A stretch of 64,000 nt of DNA, from contig JALBUN010000003.1 of the NCBI GenBank assembly GCA_025174535.1, forward strand, positions 1,820,501-1,884,500, given 5' to 3'. Position 1 is the stretch's first letter. The number at the start of each line of letters is the position of its first letter. Made by a program: the position numbers and the translations under genes. This DNA is from Cantharellus purpuraceus (taxonomy: Eukaryota > Basidiomycota > Agaricomycetes > Cantharellales > Hydnaceae). The notes under the pieces are model-generated. The model worked only from the letters and a program-made list of their open reading frames with translations, did not search any database and had not been told where the DNA came from. Positions 11,536 through 22,311 of the stretch are shown here, piece by piece.

Positions 11536-12006
11536 TTATTTTTTTGGCTCCATAGCCTTGGCTTTGGAGCTCTTGTCAGACTTGTTGTCTGTCGAGGCAG
11601 CATGGGCTTTCGTGGCTGCAGAGGTGGTCTTCGGACAATCCTTGGCAACGTGACCTATTTGTCCACAGAAGAGGCAGAGATTCTGCTTGATACAATGTTG
11701 TTGTTCCTGTAGAGTAAGTTTACCATCTTTACCAAGCTTGGTAGAGAGGTTGGGGGTCTGCTTTGGAGTTCCAGAGGTAGAGGCTGTGGGGGTGGATCTG
11801 GGGTTTCCGGACTTACCGGAGTTGGGCTGCTTCTTGTTGTCGCTGCCCTGGGTGTTAGAGGATGAGGTGGACTTGGCTGGAGGAGTGCCTTCCTGGAGGT
11901 TAGCCTTGAGCTCCTGGTCAGATGATGGTGCTTCTCCAGGGACTTCCTCAATGGTAGCGGGTGGTACTCCCGCTCGGATGGAGGTCTGGGTGCTTCGGGG
12001 TGGCAT
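11536..12006 (-). pseudogene. Shortened gag of family B copy 1
   Basis: This is an open frame of 156 residues starting MPPRSTQ just inside the 5' LTR. It has a Ser/Thr/Pro-rich linker and one CCHC zinc knuckle (CLFCGQIGHVAKDC), then a Lys-rich tail. Family-A gag at 39.1-40.2 kb has a longer region before the knuckle, so I infer that the capsid part has been deleted here while the frame was kept. A short RNA-binding Gag derivative is the alternative reading. Confidence 0.7.
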
Positions 12007-12022
12007 GATGATTTGAGGGTAT

Positions 12023-12036
12023 TAGTTCATATATAC
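12023..12036 (-). other. Putative self-primer binding site of family B
   Basis: Immediately inside the 5' LTR the minus strand reads GTATATATGAACTAA. It does not start with TGG, so it does not match a tRNA CCA end. Eleven bases (12023-12033) are complementary, with one G-U wobble, to the LTR segment at 12331-12341. That segment lies about 29 nt downstream of a minus-strand TTATAC box (12365-12370). This is the geometry of Tf1-type self-priming. Confidence 0.5.
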
Positions 12037-12646
12037 TGTTAAGTGCTGAAAACTCGGAGTTTAAAGGAGTAGCTGGTGTTTGGATACTAGTGAGGGAGGG
12101 GATGGGACTTTACTGTTCCAGTTCGACTGGAGACAGATGGGGACAAATAACTATTGAGTCAGATCAAGTGGACTTGGCTTCAACTTATGTGTTGTGCCCC
12201 CTTGAAATTGTCGGTCCAATATTTCGGAGTTCAGAGTACAGAGTTGGATCAAAGATCCGGAGTTCAACTTGTCAAGAAGATACTTGTCAAGAAGCTAGTA
12301 ACCAAGAAGCTGGTGGGGAATCTTAGTCAATATACGAACTACTGTAACATACAAGAAGTAGCCTGTATAAGTATGTAGAGAATTGAATGGTAAAACTAAA
12401 AGCAATAAGACAATAAGACTAATATGGAATACAACATGGAAAGGAGTTTGGAGTTTGGACTCATGTCCGAACTAATACTAAACAATTAGAAAGTATAACA
12501 GTTGTTGTAAACCATAAGAAGAAGACTACTAATGAGGAGAACAATAGCAGGGTCCAGAGTTGATGGAGGTGGGGTTGATGGAGGTGGAGTTGACAGAGGT
12601 GGAGATGGAATCTGGAGATCGGAACTCGGTGTTACAGGATGTAACA
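12037..12646 (-). repeat. 5' LTR of family B copy 1
   Basis: This 610-bp LTR is followed by the target duplication GACAT at 12647-12651. Read on the minus strand it should hold the element promoter; TTATAC at 12370-12365 is a candidate TATA box, with the start near 12341. It retains more CpG than the 3' LTR. Confidence 0.9.
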
Positions 12647-12651
12647 GACAT

Positions 12652-12742
12652 GATGGTTCCCAAATGGAGTATAGATTTCATATGCACAGGGATCTGAGTG
12701 GATCGGACAGGGATCTGGGTGTTAATGAATATAGTCATAACA
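12652..12742 (-). mobile_element. Family-A LTR, right part
   Basis: This continues the LTR interrupted at 6453. GATGGTTCCCAAATGGAGT matches the intact LTR, and it ends in the family terminus CATAACA at 12736-12742. Confidence 0.85.
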
Positions 12743-15039
12743 GTAAGGCACATACTTGAAGATTTATTCATGTCTAGCTTATGTCTTCCTGTCGCTGCAA
12801 TGCCAGCCACCCAACCTATTGTGAGTCCATGGCTTTTTTTTTAGTCTACTCAGTTACATAATTCTTCCAGTGCCAAATCTCAAAAACCAACCTCTCTCAG
12901 TGCAACTGAGACTCATCTATCTACTCCCATATCTAACATCGTCACCACACCTCAACTAGCCATGGCTGATGCCGAATCTACCGAGCCCATGCAAACCAGT
13001 GTGACTGCGACTCATAATGCTACTGACAGCAAGTTGATGAATATCAAGGGGGTGAACGGCAATCATATCAAGGAGACGAAAACCTCGGCACTCAAGAAGA
13101 CTACTGATCTTTATTTTATCTAGCTGGTGTACACAATAGGGACGCGAGGGGGATGGTGAATTTGGGCGGTGGCAGTCCAGTTGGATACATCGGACTGGGT
13201 CGGACACAATGGTGTTGCTAGAAGTTTATTTGCAAATACTAGCTACTACTAACGATGATTTGCCCCAATCTGGTGCTATCCTGCATCGTACAAAGTGCCA
13301 AATTGGAGTACTCCTCGGACTTGTTTGAGGTTGTGTTGTTCGTCTGATTTTGTCCATTTTGAGATGTGTTGATTCTCACCGGGATACACCAAGCAGGAAT
13401 TGTGTAATTCTACCACTCCTGAAATCATGTCACCTCAGCTAGGCCATCAACCTGATATCCAGTATTGCATATCACCAAAAAGCAAGGATGACACAGACAC
13501 CTTCGCAACAGCCATTCATGGTCAAGGCAGAGAGGTGCTGTCATGATCAGTTCTCTACCAATTTCACATGTATAAAGTATATATTCGAGGAATAGGTGGC
13601 ATTTGTTTAGCTGAGTAGTTCTAAACCGGTGGAGGGCATTTTCCACTATTAGAGTACTATGCACTGTATGCACTGTATGGGATAGTGCATCTATAGTACG
13701 GCTGGAGGGGTGACATAAACATCAGAGATCATTCCCACATGGCATACCCAGAATTCTGATGGATTGAATGAGAAGGGTCCTAGGCTTTTCAATGCGAAGA
13801 CGGCTATTCTGGTGTTCAGCACGAAACAAGCCATCAGTAGGTCAAACGCTATGATAAGACGGCCGATGATGGGAAAGTTGGATTGCGCACTGCCCTGGAC
13901 ATGTGGAAAAACGCTAATTTTCCTTCATTCACCATCTACCCTGATGTCATGATACTGCTGTCTAGCACTAGTTCCCCTGTTTTGAACTTGAAGCTCACAT
14001 CCAAAGCGACTTCGGATCGGGAGACCGGGAGCTCCACCACCCTGAAGTTACGGAACGGATCGTAGAGACACTTTATACTTACACGATAGAGACCAAAGTC
14101 TTCACGCATGAAGAATCATTTCATCGCATCCATTTCCCTGCTGTATCACGGACTCGCTGCATACCGCCATTGAAATAAGAGAAAGGATAAATCCATGGTC
14201 CCACCACATAAACAAACCATCGAGCTTTGATGAGGGACACGTATATTGAATTGCGTGTATTCTACCTGCCTGGCATGAAAACGTTCATCGAAATTTTGAC
14301 TCCAAACCCTCGAGTATCTCGTGGTGGGCCATCCTCCATAGCAGATAATAGTAGCATCCTTTCTAGGTTCCACCATCTCAGTTAGCACAAAGCCGCAACA
14401 GCAATTACGGTGGCAACACAGTAGATAGATTCCTGTCGCACAGTCGCATGTGCTGTAACTAGTTCCTGGGTGCTGGTGAGTTTACAGAATAAACATGATT
14501 TTAATCACAAACCAATGGATGCTGTTTGGTTCGTGCATCCTCTTGAACTGGTCCTCTCACGCTCTGCCACGACTCACATGCATCTACTTCCGCGGCGCTC
14601 AAGTGCGTCATCCACACACCGGACTTTCTGCTGCAGATATTCCCTTGCTACATTTTCAAGGTGTATCAAGGTAAATGTAGTTTTCTATTTTATATCATAT
14701 TCAATTCAAACCTTCATTCCCATACGTCAAGTCACACACCCAAACCCATTTCGCACGTAACTAGTGATTGCTGTAGGACGAGTTGTGCGACGCGTGCTTA
14801 GGGAGGATTTCATCCTAAAATTATCAATTTTGGATCACTACGCAGTCTGCTCCTTTTATCGTACGTTTGTGCATGTTGAACATTACTTCTACCCCTGACT
14901 TTCGTGTCATCCACAACTTGATCAGATCGAATCACTGCTGAGAATACATTCCATCGTGCCATTGCTGTTTAATATACATATATCCGCCTAGATCCTTGAC
15001 GCTCCCGCGCACACGTGCATACGCCACCGATTGGAGGCC
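12743..15039. other. Intergenic stretch with unassigned small ORFs
   Basis: No gene is recognised. From 12848 to 13123 the plus strand has an open frame rich in Ser/Thr, ending at TAG 13121-13123. From an upstream ATG at 12801 it could be joined only through a 24-nt intron, which is too short to be credible. Around 13764-14065 two overlapping plus frames could be exons of an unrecognised gene (the second includes LRTALDMWKNANFPSF). The last 400 bp before HEM14 are AT-rich and probably contain its promoter. Confidence 0.4.
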
Positions 15040-16697
15040 ATGTCTCCTTCCAAAATCACTATTCTCGGCGGTGGAATCACAGGGCTCTCTGCAGCGTTTC
15101 ATTTATCCAGAAAATTCCCTCATACTCGCATTACGCTGCTTGAAAAGTCCAACCGACTGGGGGGATGGGTGCACAGTAAGCGCGTTCAATTCCCAGTGCC
15201 GGGCGGCGATGTCGGGAGTGCAGTGCTGGAACTTGGTCCACGAACAATGAGGCCACAGTCCAAAGCTCTACTAGAAATGGCACGTATGCTGGAATTATGT
15301 ATGAGATTCCAGACTGCGTGACTCATCGAGAAACGGGGGTTGGTGGGGGACGCAGGTCAACCTTCTTGATCTTTCGCCACACATGATCGGTACTCCAGCA
15401 AGTGCCCCCGCGGCCAAAAATCGCTTCCTCTATCTTTCAGATAGAAAAAAGCCTGGATTAACACCGATTCCATCGACTTTACTGGGACATCTGACATCTA
15501 GACTGTCGATGATTACTGTGCCGTCTGTGATCCGCGAACCTTTTCGCCGGCCTAATCGTCCTGGAACTACAGAGTGGGACGATGAGTCGTTTGACTCGAT
15601 ACTGAGCAGACGCTTTGGCCCCGAGCTCGCTAGAGTCCTCGGGAGCTCTGTGATTCATGGTATCTACGCCGCTGACTCACGAAAGTTGAGTGTCAGAAGT
15701 GCCATGGCTCCAGTTTGGGAGGCAGAGGGACGTGGAGATGGATCAATTGTCAAAGGTTTATTGAGGTTACGATCAGCGAACAAGTCTGTCGGCGCGGATG
15801 AGTATGACACGGGTGGACTGGAGCAGAGTGTGAAAGACCTCTCCGTGTATTCCTTCCGGAATGGGGTGCAGACGCTCACGGATGCGTTAAAGAGTAAATT
15901 GGAGACATTATCAAATGTTGACATTCACAGTGGGGCTAGTGTAAACAATATACAGGCAAATGATGGTTCATTTGAGGCATGTCTTTTCCTTGATCACTCT
16001 CCGTCTGTGGTCTTTACGGGGCATGTTTTAGCTTTCAACGTCGCTTGGACCGCTTCAGACCTCGCACCTCGTTTCCACCGTCCCTCTTCCGATTCTACAG
16101 TCCTTACTCTCCAACGCTAATCTGCCACATCTCACTACCAACCCCGCTTCTTCCGTCACTGTTGTTACCTTTATATTCGCCTCGCCCCCCTCTCAGATCC
16201 ACCCACCCGGGTTTGGCTATCTCATTCCACGGCCTAAAGCAGGCTACAAAAACCCAACCACAAATCCCGAGGGCATCTTGGGTGTCGTCTTCGACTCGTG
16301 CAGCGTCGAAGCACAAGATCACCCCCGCGGACAAATCACAAAGATGACCATGATGCTGGGCGGGCCGTACCCGCAGCCTCTTCTTCCCCAGATCCGTGGT
16401 AGTGATAGTGATGATGCCAAGGCGTATGTGGGGGGTCTTTTGTTGGGGACTTTGGAGCGGCACTTTGGGAGGCAGTTGCCTCGCCCTGCGCATGTGGAGG
16501 TGAGCCATCACCATGGGTGTATCCCTGTACCTGCACCTGGTCATCTACATCGCATGAAAGAGCTGCGGGAAACACTGGAGCAGGAGCCTTGGAGTAGGCG
16601 GATGGAAGTCATTGGTGCTGGCGTAGGTGGAGTCAGTGTTGCTGATTGCGTAGAGCAGGGGAGGAATGCAGGAAAGAATTGGAAACTATTAGAATGA
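15040..16697 (+). CDS. HEM14: Protoporphyrinogen oxidase (mitochondrial haem synthesis)
   Basis: It oxidises protoporphyrinogen IX to protoporphyrin IX, the penultimate step of haem synthesis, at the mitochondrial inner membrane with FAD. My model has three exons, 15040-15279, 15356-16006 and 16059-16697, giving 509 residues, the usual length. The N-terminus has the FAD dinucleotide motif ILGGGITGLSAAFHL at about residues 7-21, then LGPRTMRP. The middle has FRNGVQTLTDALKSKLE, and the C-terminus has the family signature VIGAGVGGVSVADCVEQGR. The ATG at 15040 is chosen because it directly precedes the FAD fold. Intron 1 needs a GC donor (GCACGT) to stay in frame. The intron 2 donor (GTGGTC) is weak, so that boundary could move by a few codons. 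Confidence 0.92.
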
Positions 16698-16952
16698 AAA
16701 TTGTTTTGCAACGCGCAAGATGAGACTACTTTGCTTATACATCACTCCACTTAGTTTGGCTTTCATTATTCACTCGCATGAATATTTTGAAAACCCGGGT
16801 TTTCCCTGTAAGTCATGCACATAGAAGAAGACATGTTGCATGGGTACCATATGACAAAACATTATCAGTATCCTCAAACAATATGCACTTATGCAGCTGC
16901 AGGCCTAAGATGAAGGGTAAGGAAGGAGGCTACCAATGAGATACGTTACGAC

Positions 16953-17904
16953 TCACTTGGTACCCTTGTGGGCAGCTTTGACAGCGGCCACCTTTTGTTT
17001 CTTCTCAGCAGCACGTTTGGCCAACAAAGTCCTGGAAAAGGGTAAGAACATGATTAGGTATAGGGAAAATGCAACACGCACTCGTATTCAGCCTTTTGCT
17101 CCTTTTGACGGTCCATGCGTCGGCGGTTAAGGCTGCGGAGGTGGCGGCGGCGCTGAAGACGCATTGGTGTGACGAGACGCTGGATTTTAGGACTAGAATG
17201 CAACACATTAGGACAAGCTTCAAAAGACTGCACAACACGTCACGCCACGCCACTTACGCCTTGGTGTAGGGCTTTGCATTTTCTTTTTTCGCACTCTTCA
17301 CCTCGCGCCTAACAACATACTTCCTAACATCGTCCTCCTTGCTCAAGTTGAAGAACCGCCTGATCTTAGTTGCCCGCTTCGGACCGAGCCTCTTGGGGAG
17401 CACGTTCTCCGTGAGCCCAGGAAGCGAGTTCTCGCCCTGCTTCACGATGACGAGGGACAACACGGCGATATCCGGGCCAACGATGCACCCTCTGACGGAT
17501 TTGCGCTTGCGCTCACCGGTGCGGCGGGGGCGGTAGCACGAGTGGCCGTCGGAGAGGAGAAGTTTCACTCGGCTGGGGAGAATAACACCCTGCTTCATGG
17601 GAAACCCTTGCTTGTCGTTCCCCCCGGTGATGCGGAAGACGTAGCCCTTGAATTCGTCGCCTAGGGAATCGGCGGCCACCTCCTGAGACATCTTCTTGTC
17701 GTAGAAGATACGCCTGTCAGCGTGGAGGAAGTTTAGTTGACAAGCCCAGGGCTTCTGTGACCGATAAGAGGAATGCGTACACTCGGCGTTCATCATCTAT
17801 TTCGATTGTCTTTTGTTCCCCAGTAGCGGGGTCTGTGAAATAGAAGTTATAGAGACATACTAGCTGGGGATACAGGTCGACATACTCGCGATGTTGAGCT
17901 TCAT
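16953..17904 (-). CDS. RPS6: 40S ribosomal protein eS6
   Basis: A small-subunit ribosomal protein and classical phosphoprotein of the TOR/S6-kinase pathway. Exons on the minus strand are 17904-17886, 17832-17781, 17713-17258, 17192-17082 and 17031-16953, giving 238 residues. It starts MKLNIANPATG. The conserved core [20 protein letters not shown], the block [18 protein letters not shown] and the tail [11 protein letters not shown] are all present. A further intron (17959-17906) lies in the 5' leader, one base before the ATG, as is common for ribosomal protein genes. The start codon is fixed by the invariant MKLN. The gene is divergent from RPS13 with about 310 bp between the start codons. Confidence 0.95.
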
Positions 17905-17959
17905 GCTGTAACAATTCTCATGAATAAAAATCAAAGAACACACTAACAGACACACATAC

Positions 17960-18215
17960 CTTGAGGATTAAAAGAAGGGGGCCCCGTCGCGATTGCGAGG
18001 TACGTTCGGTAGTTTGAGGAGTTGAGGATAGCAGTCGGAGAACGAAGGCAAAACTGTTACAGTTGCTTACCTCAGCGCGGACTTTGATTCTACAAAGCGT
18101 TACTCGCACCCAACGAACCCCCTCCCTCCTCAACACTTTCGGCCGCTTCAACTACGTGAGTTTATTATCCATGGAGAAGTTTTTGGTTGCCTAACTGTTC
18201 GTCGACTAGTTCATC
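17960..18215. promoter_or_regulatory. Shared divergent promoter of RPS6 and RPS13
   Basis: About 250 bp separate the RPS6 leader intron from the RPS13 ATG. The region includes pyrimidine-rich plus-strand runs near 18117-18150 (CCCCTCCCTCCTC) but no clear TATA box. A head-to-head layout of two small-subunit ribosomal protein genes suggests co-regulation; that is inference. Confidence 0.5.
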
Positions 18216-18794
18216 ATGGGTCGCATGCACGCTCCCGGCAAGGGCATTTGTACGCACACGGTTTTTGCGTGAATGCAGCTATTGGTTTAACACTCGTCCT
18301 AGCGTCCTCTGCCCTTCCCTACCGCCGCGCTCCCCCGACATGGCTCAAGACAACCCCAGACGATGTCATCGACCACATTATAAAACTCGCTCGTAAGGGC
18401 CTCACCCCCTCTCAGATCGGTGTTACTCTCCGTGACTCGCACGGCATCCCGCAAGTACGGTTTGTAACCGGAAACAAGATCCTCAGGGTCTTAAAGTCCA
18501 ATGGCAAGTGTTTCATTAATCGACTCGGGATGCTCGTCTCCGAACCGGTGTTTGACGAGACGGCTTCCTTCAGGTCTCGCACCGTCCATTCCAGAAGACC
18601 TCTGGCATCTTGTGAAAAAGGCAGTTGCCGTCCGCAAGCACCTTGAGATAAACAGGAAAGACAAGGACTCCAAGTTCCGGCTTATTCTGATCGAGTCGCG
18701 GATTCACCGCTTGGCCAGGTACTACAAGACCAAGCAGCAGATCCCGCCAACTTTCAAGTACGACTCGGCCACTGCTTCTACTCTCATTGCATAG
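18216..18794 (+). CDS. RPS13: 40S ribosomal protein uS15
   Basis: A small-subunit protein of the uS15 family. Exons 18216-18249, 18303-18503 and 18574-18794 give 151 residues, exactly the family length. It begins [11 protein letters not shown]. The conserved [29 protein letters not shown] and [17 protein letters not shown] blocks are all present. Intron 2 begins GCAAGT, a good GC-AG donor; using the nearby GT instead breaks the reading frame into the invariant NGLAP. The TAG stop follows STLIA. Confidence 0.96.
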
Positions 18795-20046
18795 GCGTGT
18801 AGATGAGCTTGTGGAGGGCTATGCTATGGACTGGTAGCAGAGAGGCGCAGAGTGTGTTACTGATGCTTCGCATGAACAAAATAAGACCATATGATATGTC
18901 TTTGTCCCGCTTGTGTCGATCTTTCGGCACTCCTTCCCTTCTTCAAGATGATGAAGTCACAGATGTGAGCCTTTATGCAAGGTGTTTTTCCTGCCGAATC
19001 CCATTATTAGGGATTGCAATCATGACTGGTGTGCCCATGGTGCCCAATTTCCAAGATTGGCTGACGTTGGTTATTACGTTGGTTATTGCGCTATGATCTA
19101 CCGATGGCGGAGAGCCAAGATTGGACATAATTGCCATATCACTTGGGCATTGACACAGCAAATGTCTGAGTACAGGCTAGATTTGGATAATCTTTCGCTT
19201 CTGCTGTCGGTGACTGGCGGAGCTGGAACCCAAGGACCTCGGGATCTTTGAGAGGGGTGCCGTGCGTTTGACAGGTAAACCACGGTTCAACGGAAGAACG
19301 AGATTACACGTGTCGAATCCCAGCCGCGGGCTCCATAACCGCGTTTTCTAAATTTCATCATCTCACCATTATCTCGGCTTGTCACCTTCACCTTGCCACC
19401 GCCGTCGGTCCCGTGCCACACATCCGTTGATTGTACAGCGGCAACGGCATCCTTTGTGTCGGAACTGAGCTACTTTAGCACGGGTATCAGTAGTTCCTTC
19501 AGGAGCTGCCGTTATTGAGGGGAGTTGCTATTTGGGTCGGGTTCCGATGATTACTCTGCAGCTTTCGGAGTCGCTGCTCCTTCACACAGCGCTCTGTTGC
19601 TCCTAATCAAGACGCCGTAGTTGCCTCCGGGTTATGATTGGCGTGTGTTTGGTTTCTCCTACGGCTAAGAGCGTAAGTTGGGGAGCATCTCATCACTTTC
19701 TACTTATGGTTTACATGTCATAGGAATGAGGCATATGCCGCTCCGACGCTTCGTCGCGGATAAAGAGGCTCTGCTGACTCAGTATCACTCCAAAGGGCTA
19801 CTAATGATATGGTCGCTAAATTGTTCTTATTAGGTCACCGTGATTCTATCAATGCCGCAAACTTCGCCCTCTTGCGGCAAATAAATTAGATTTCCATCCA
19901 CATTTATGAAAGCACGCAACAAATAACTTTTGTTTTTGAGGGCGAAGCGATCTCACATGTGACATCGGCAGTGTCTCTTTCTTGCTATAAAGGTCCCCCC
20001 AGCTGGTCTGGCTCTCTTTTGCGGGACTGACCCATTGCCCACCACC
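18795..20046. other. Intergenic stretch
   Basis: No coding signal is convincing; short frames here lack recognisable motifs. The right end holds the GT90 promoter with TATAAA at 19986-19991, about 55 bp before the start codon. Confidence 0.5.
19986..19991 (+). promoter_or_regulatory. TATA box of the GT90 gene
   Basis: GCTATAAAGG lies about 55 bp upstream of the ATG at 20047, an appropriate distance for a short leader. Confidence 0.5.
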
Positions 20047-22311
20047 ATGGCCAGCACACGAGCCCTCCTCGTTCTGGCTGGCCTCTTGGCACTGGCCATC
20101 CTGGGGCTCACCTATCCGCGCTCCGTGTCCTCCCCGCTACTCCGCACAGGAGCGGATTTATCCTCTAATCCTACATCTCATCCAATCCCCAGGCTGATGG
20201 GCGAGGCAGAGGCAAACTTCAGACAACTCATTGTGAGGCAAAGCGGCTCGCTCAAGGCGGCTGTTGCAGAATATCGGCGTAGATACAAGCGCGACCCGCC
20301 AAAAGGATTTGACGACTGGTACGCCTTTGCAAAGGAGAACAACGTCAAGATCATAGATGAGTATGATGGCATGATCAATGATTTCGCACCCTTCTGGGAC
20401 TTGTCTGGAGAAGAGATCAGGAGACGTGCCTTGCAGGTTAGTTCGTGCCTGGATGTGCCTAATACTGACACATACTAAGTAATCGGGTGCCTGTAGGTTG
20501 GACAGTTACCCTCCATCGATCTTGTACGGCTAGAGAATGGTGAAACGGTGACGCTCAATATACCCAAAAGGTTCAACGATTCCGAGGGCAATGCTCGCGC
20601 CAAAGGCTTTCGGGTCATGATGGAAAAGTTCCAGCACAAGGTATAGTCATTTTTACGTAGAATATTCCCATTTACTTATGCCATTCAGCTACCTGACATG
20701 GATTTCCCGATCAATTCCAAAGCAGAGGGTCGCATCCTCGTGCCTTGGGAGCACAAAATGTACCCCAACACATCTAAGCAAGACTCTTCAGGTATGTCTC
20801 GCGCCAAATTATGGTTTGCCATTCATTCACTCTTCCACAGGCGGAATCGAGAGCATGTTAGGCGGTGAATTCATCCCTGACTGGCGAGGCGACGGCAACG
20901 TTTGGGAGTCCTTCCGTCGAACCTGTCACCCCGCATCACAAGCCCGTCGCCTCTTCGGCACTGTACGCGGCCAAGGGCCTCCCAGCACCTCACAGCAGGT
21001 ACATGGGCAAGGACAAGGACAACTTCCGATGCCCTATCTCCCGCGTCGCAGCGCCGCTGGCGGCCCAGATGCCAATGACGATGAAGATCATGCCTTTGCA
21101 GCACGTCCAGATGATACATTTGACTTTTGCGCGCAGCCGTCTGCGCGGTACCAGCAGGGTCACTACTTCAGCGACTGGCGCACTATACCCGTACTCTACC
21201 CCGTGTTTTCGCCTGCCAAGGCGCAGGGTTTCAGTGATCTGTTGATTCCTAGCCATTACTACTACTCGTCGACCAAAAAGTACACGTATGGGTGGGATCC
21301 GAAAAATATGGTAGTGAAGGATGTGGATGACAATGAAGTACCGTGGGATCAGAAGGTGGATGATATTTTCTGGAGGGGTGCTACGACCGGTGGTGGGAGT
21401 TCGCCGCGCGGGTTTTCATCGTCATATCAGCGCCACAGGCATGCCTTGCTTAAACATAGTGTTGTGTTATCCTCAAGTTTTTTTTTTCTTTGAACAGGTT
21501 CATTGAAATGGCTGCAGTCGATTCAAACGACACACGCACCGTCGTATTTGCCGACCCTCCAGGCTCCGGACGATTCGTAACAGCCACCGTCCCTGTCGCA
21601 GAAATGAACAAGGAATTCATGAACACAACGTTTACCAAGTTGGTTGGATGTCGGGGATTCAAGGGAGGATGCGAGGGTATGCAGCAGTATTACCGGTTTT
21701 CGAGGCATGTGTCCATGGGCGAGCATTGGCGGCACAAGTATTTGCTGGATGTGGACGGTATGGGGTATTCCGCACGTGTGATGGCGTTGCTCGCGTCCGA
21801 TAGTGCGGTGTTGAAAGCCACCGTTTACCGCGAGTTTTTTACAGAGTGGATTCAGCCGTGGTGATTTTCACCTGTTTTGACCGCTGTTGTGGCAAAAATG
21901 GCTAATGTTCTCTTTTTGATTTGGTGGCAGGTTGCATTACATCCCGCTTTCGCAATCCTATAAGGAGATCTACAATATCCACGCCTTCTTTTCCGGGGCA
22001 TCACCTTCCATGCTCAAATCCGCCAACTCCTCTGTCCTGCGGAACACTACGTTGCTCGATGCGCCTGCTAGGCGGTATAACGACGGTGATAGACGATTAC
22101 GGCGTATAGCGCGAGCGGGAAGACAATGGAAACATACAATGGGGCGGAAAGTCGATATGGAAGGTGCGATATACAAGTTTTTTTTCTCAGTGGCAGTGCC
22201 CATCGAATCGTGCTCTCACACATTACATATTTAGCGTATGTATATCGCTTATGTCTGGAGTATGCACGACTGTGGGCAGATGATCGCGATGCCATGTCAT
22301 ACACCACATGA
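20047..22311 (+). CDS. CAP10/GT90-family glycosyltransferase, type II membrane protein
   Basis: Seven exons, 20047-20436, 20497-20640, 20689-20791, 20841-21438, 21498-21860, 21931-22163 and 22235-22311, give about 635 residues. A hydrophobic signal anchor lies at residues 5-24, so it is likely Golgi-luminal. GT90 (CAP10-like, xylosyltransferase type) hallmarks are VWESFRRTC, GHYFSDWRTIPVLYPVFSP, IPSHYYY, FWRGATTGGGSSP, KYLLDVDGMGYSARVMALL and the C-terminal EYARLW. The Kozak context CCACCATGG supports the start. Exon 4 ends AG followed by GCATGC, a GC-AG intron. In about 20960-21080 a second frame also gives family-like text (AAKGLPAPHSRYMGKDKDNF), so two compensating indels or a missed intron there are possible. 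The acceptor sugar is unknown. Confidence 0.85.

Larger units (their letters stand above)
6454..12646 (-). mobile_element. Complete Ty3/gypsy chromovirus, family B copy 1 (6193 bp)
   Basis: Two 610-bp LTRs (6454-7063 and 12037-12646) begin TGTTAAG and end TGTAACA on the plus strand. They differ at about six sites that I counted by eye. The element is flanked by GACAT on both sides (6449-6453 and 12647-12651) and interrupts a family-A LTR. Transcription of gag and pol runs right to left: 5' LTR, primer site, gag, protease, RT, RNase H, integrase, chromodomain, then an opposite-strand ORF, a polypurine tract and the 3' LTR. The element is young in its LTRs but has stops in pol, a shortened gag and an altered RNase H, so it is probably not autonomous. 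Confidence 0.93.

Noticed and set aside
12801..13123. Small gene starting MPATQPI with a spliced Ser/Thr-rich second exon
   Set aside because: The implied intron would be 24 nt, below what spliceosomes accept. No recognisable domain.
16104..16575. 146- and 79-residue minus-strand ORFs opposite HEM14
   Set aside because: They are mirror frames of a conserved coding exon.
19260..19370. tRNA-like text (TCGAATCCCAGC with a T-run after it)
   Set aside because: The T-arm does not pair and no acceptor or anticodon stem can be drawn.
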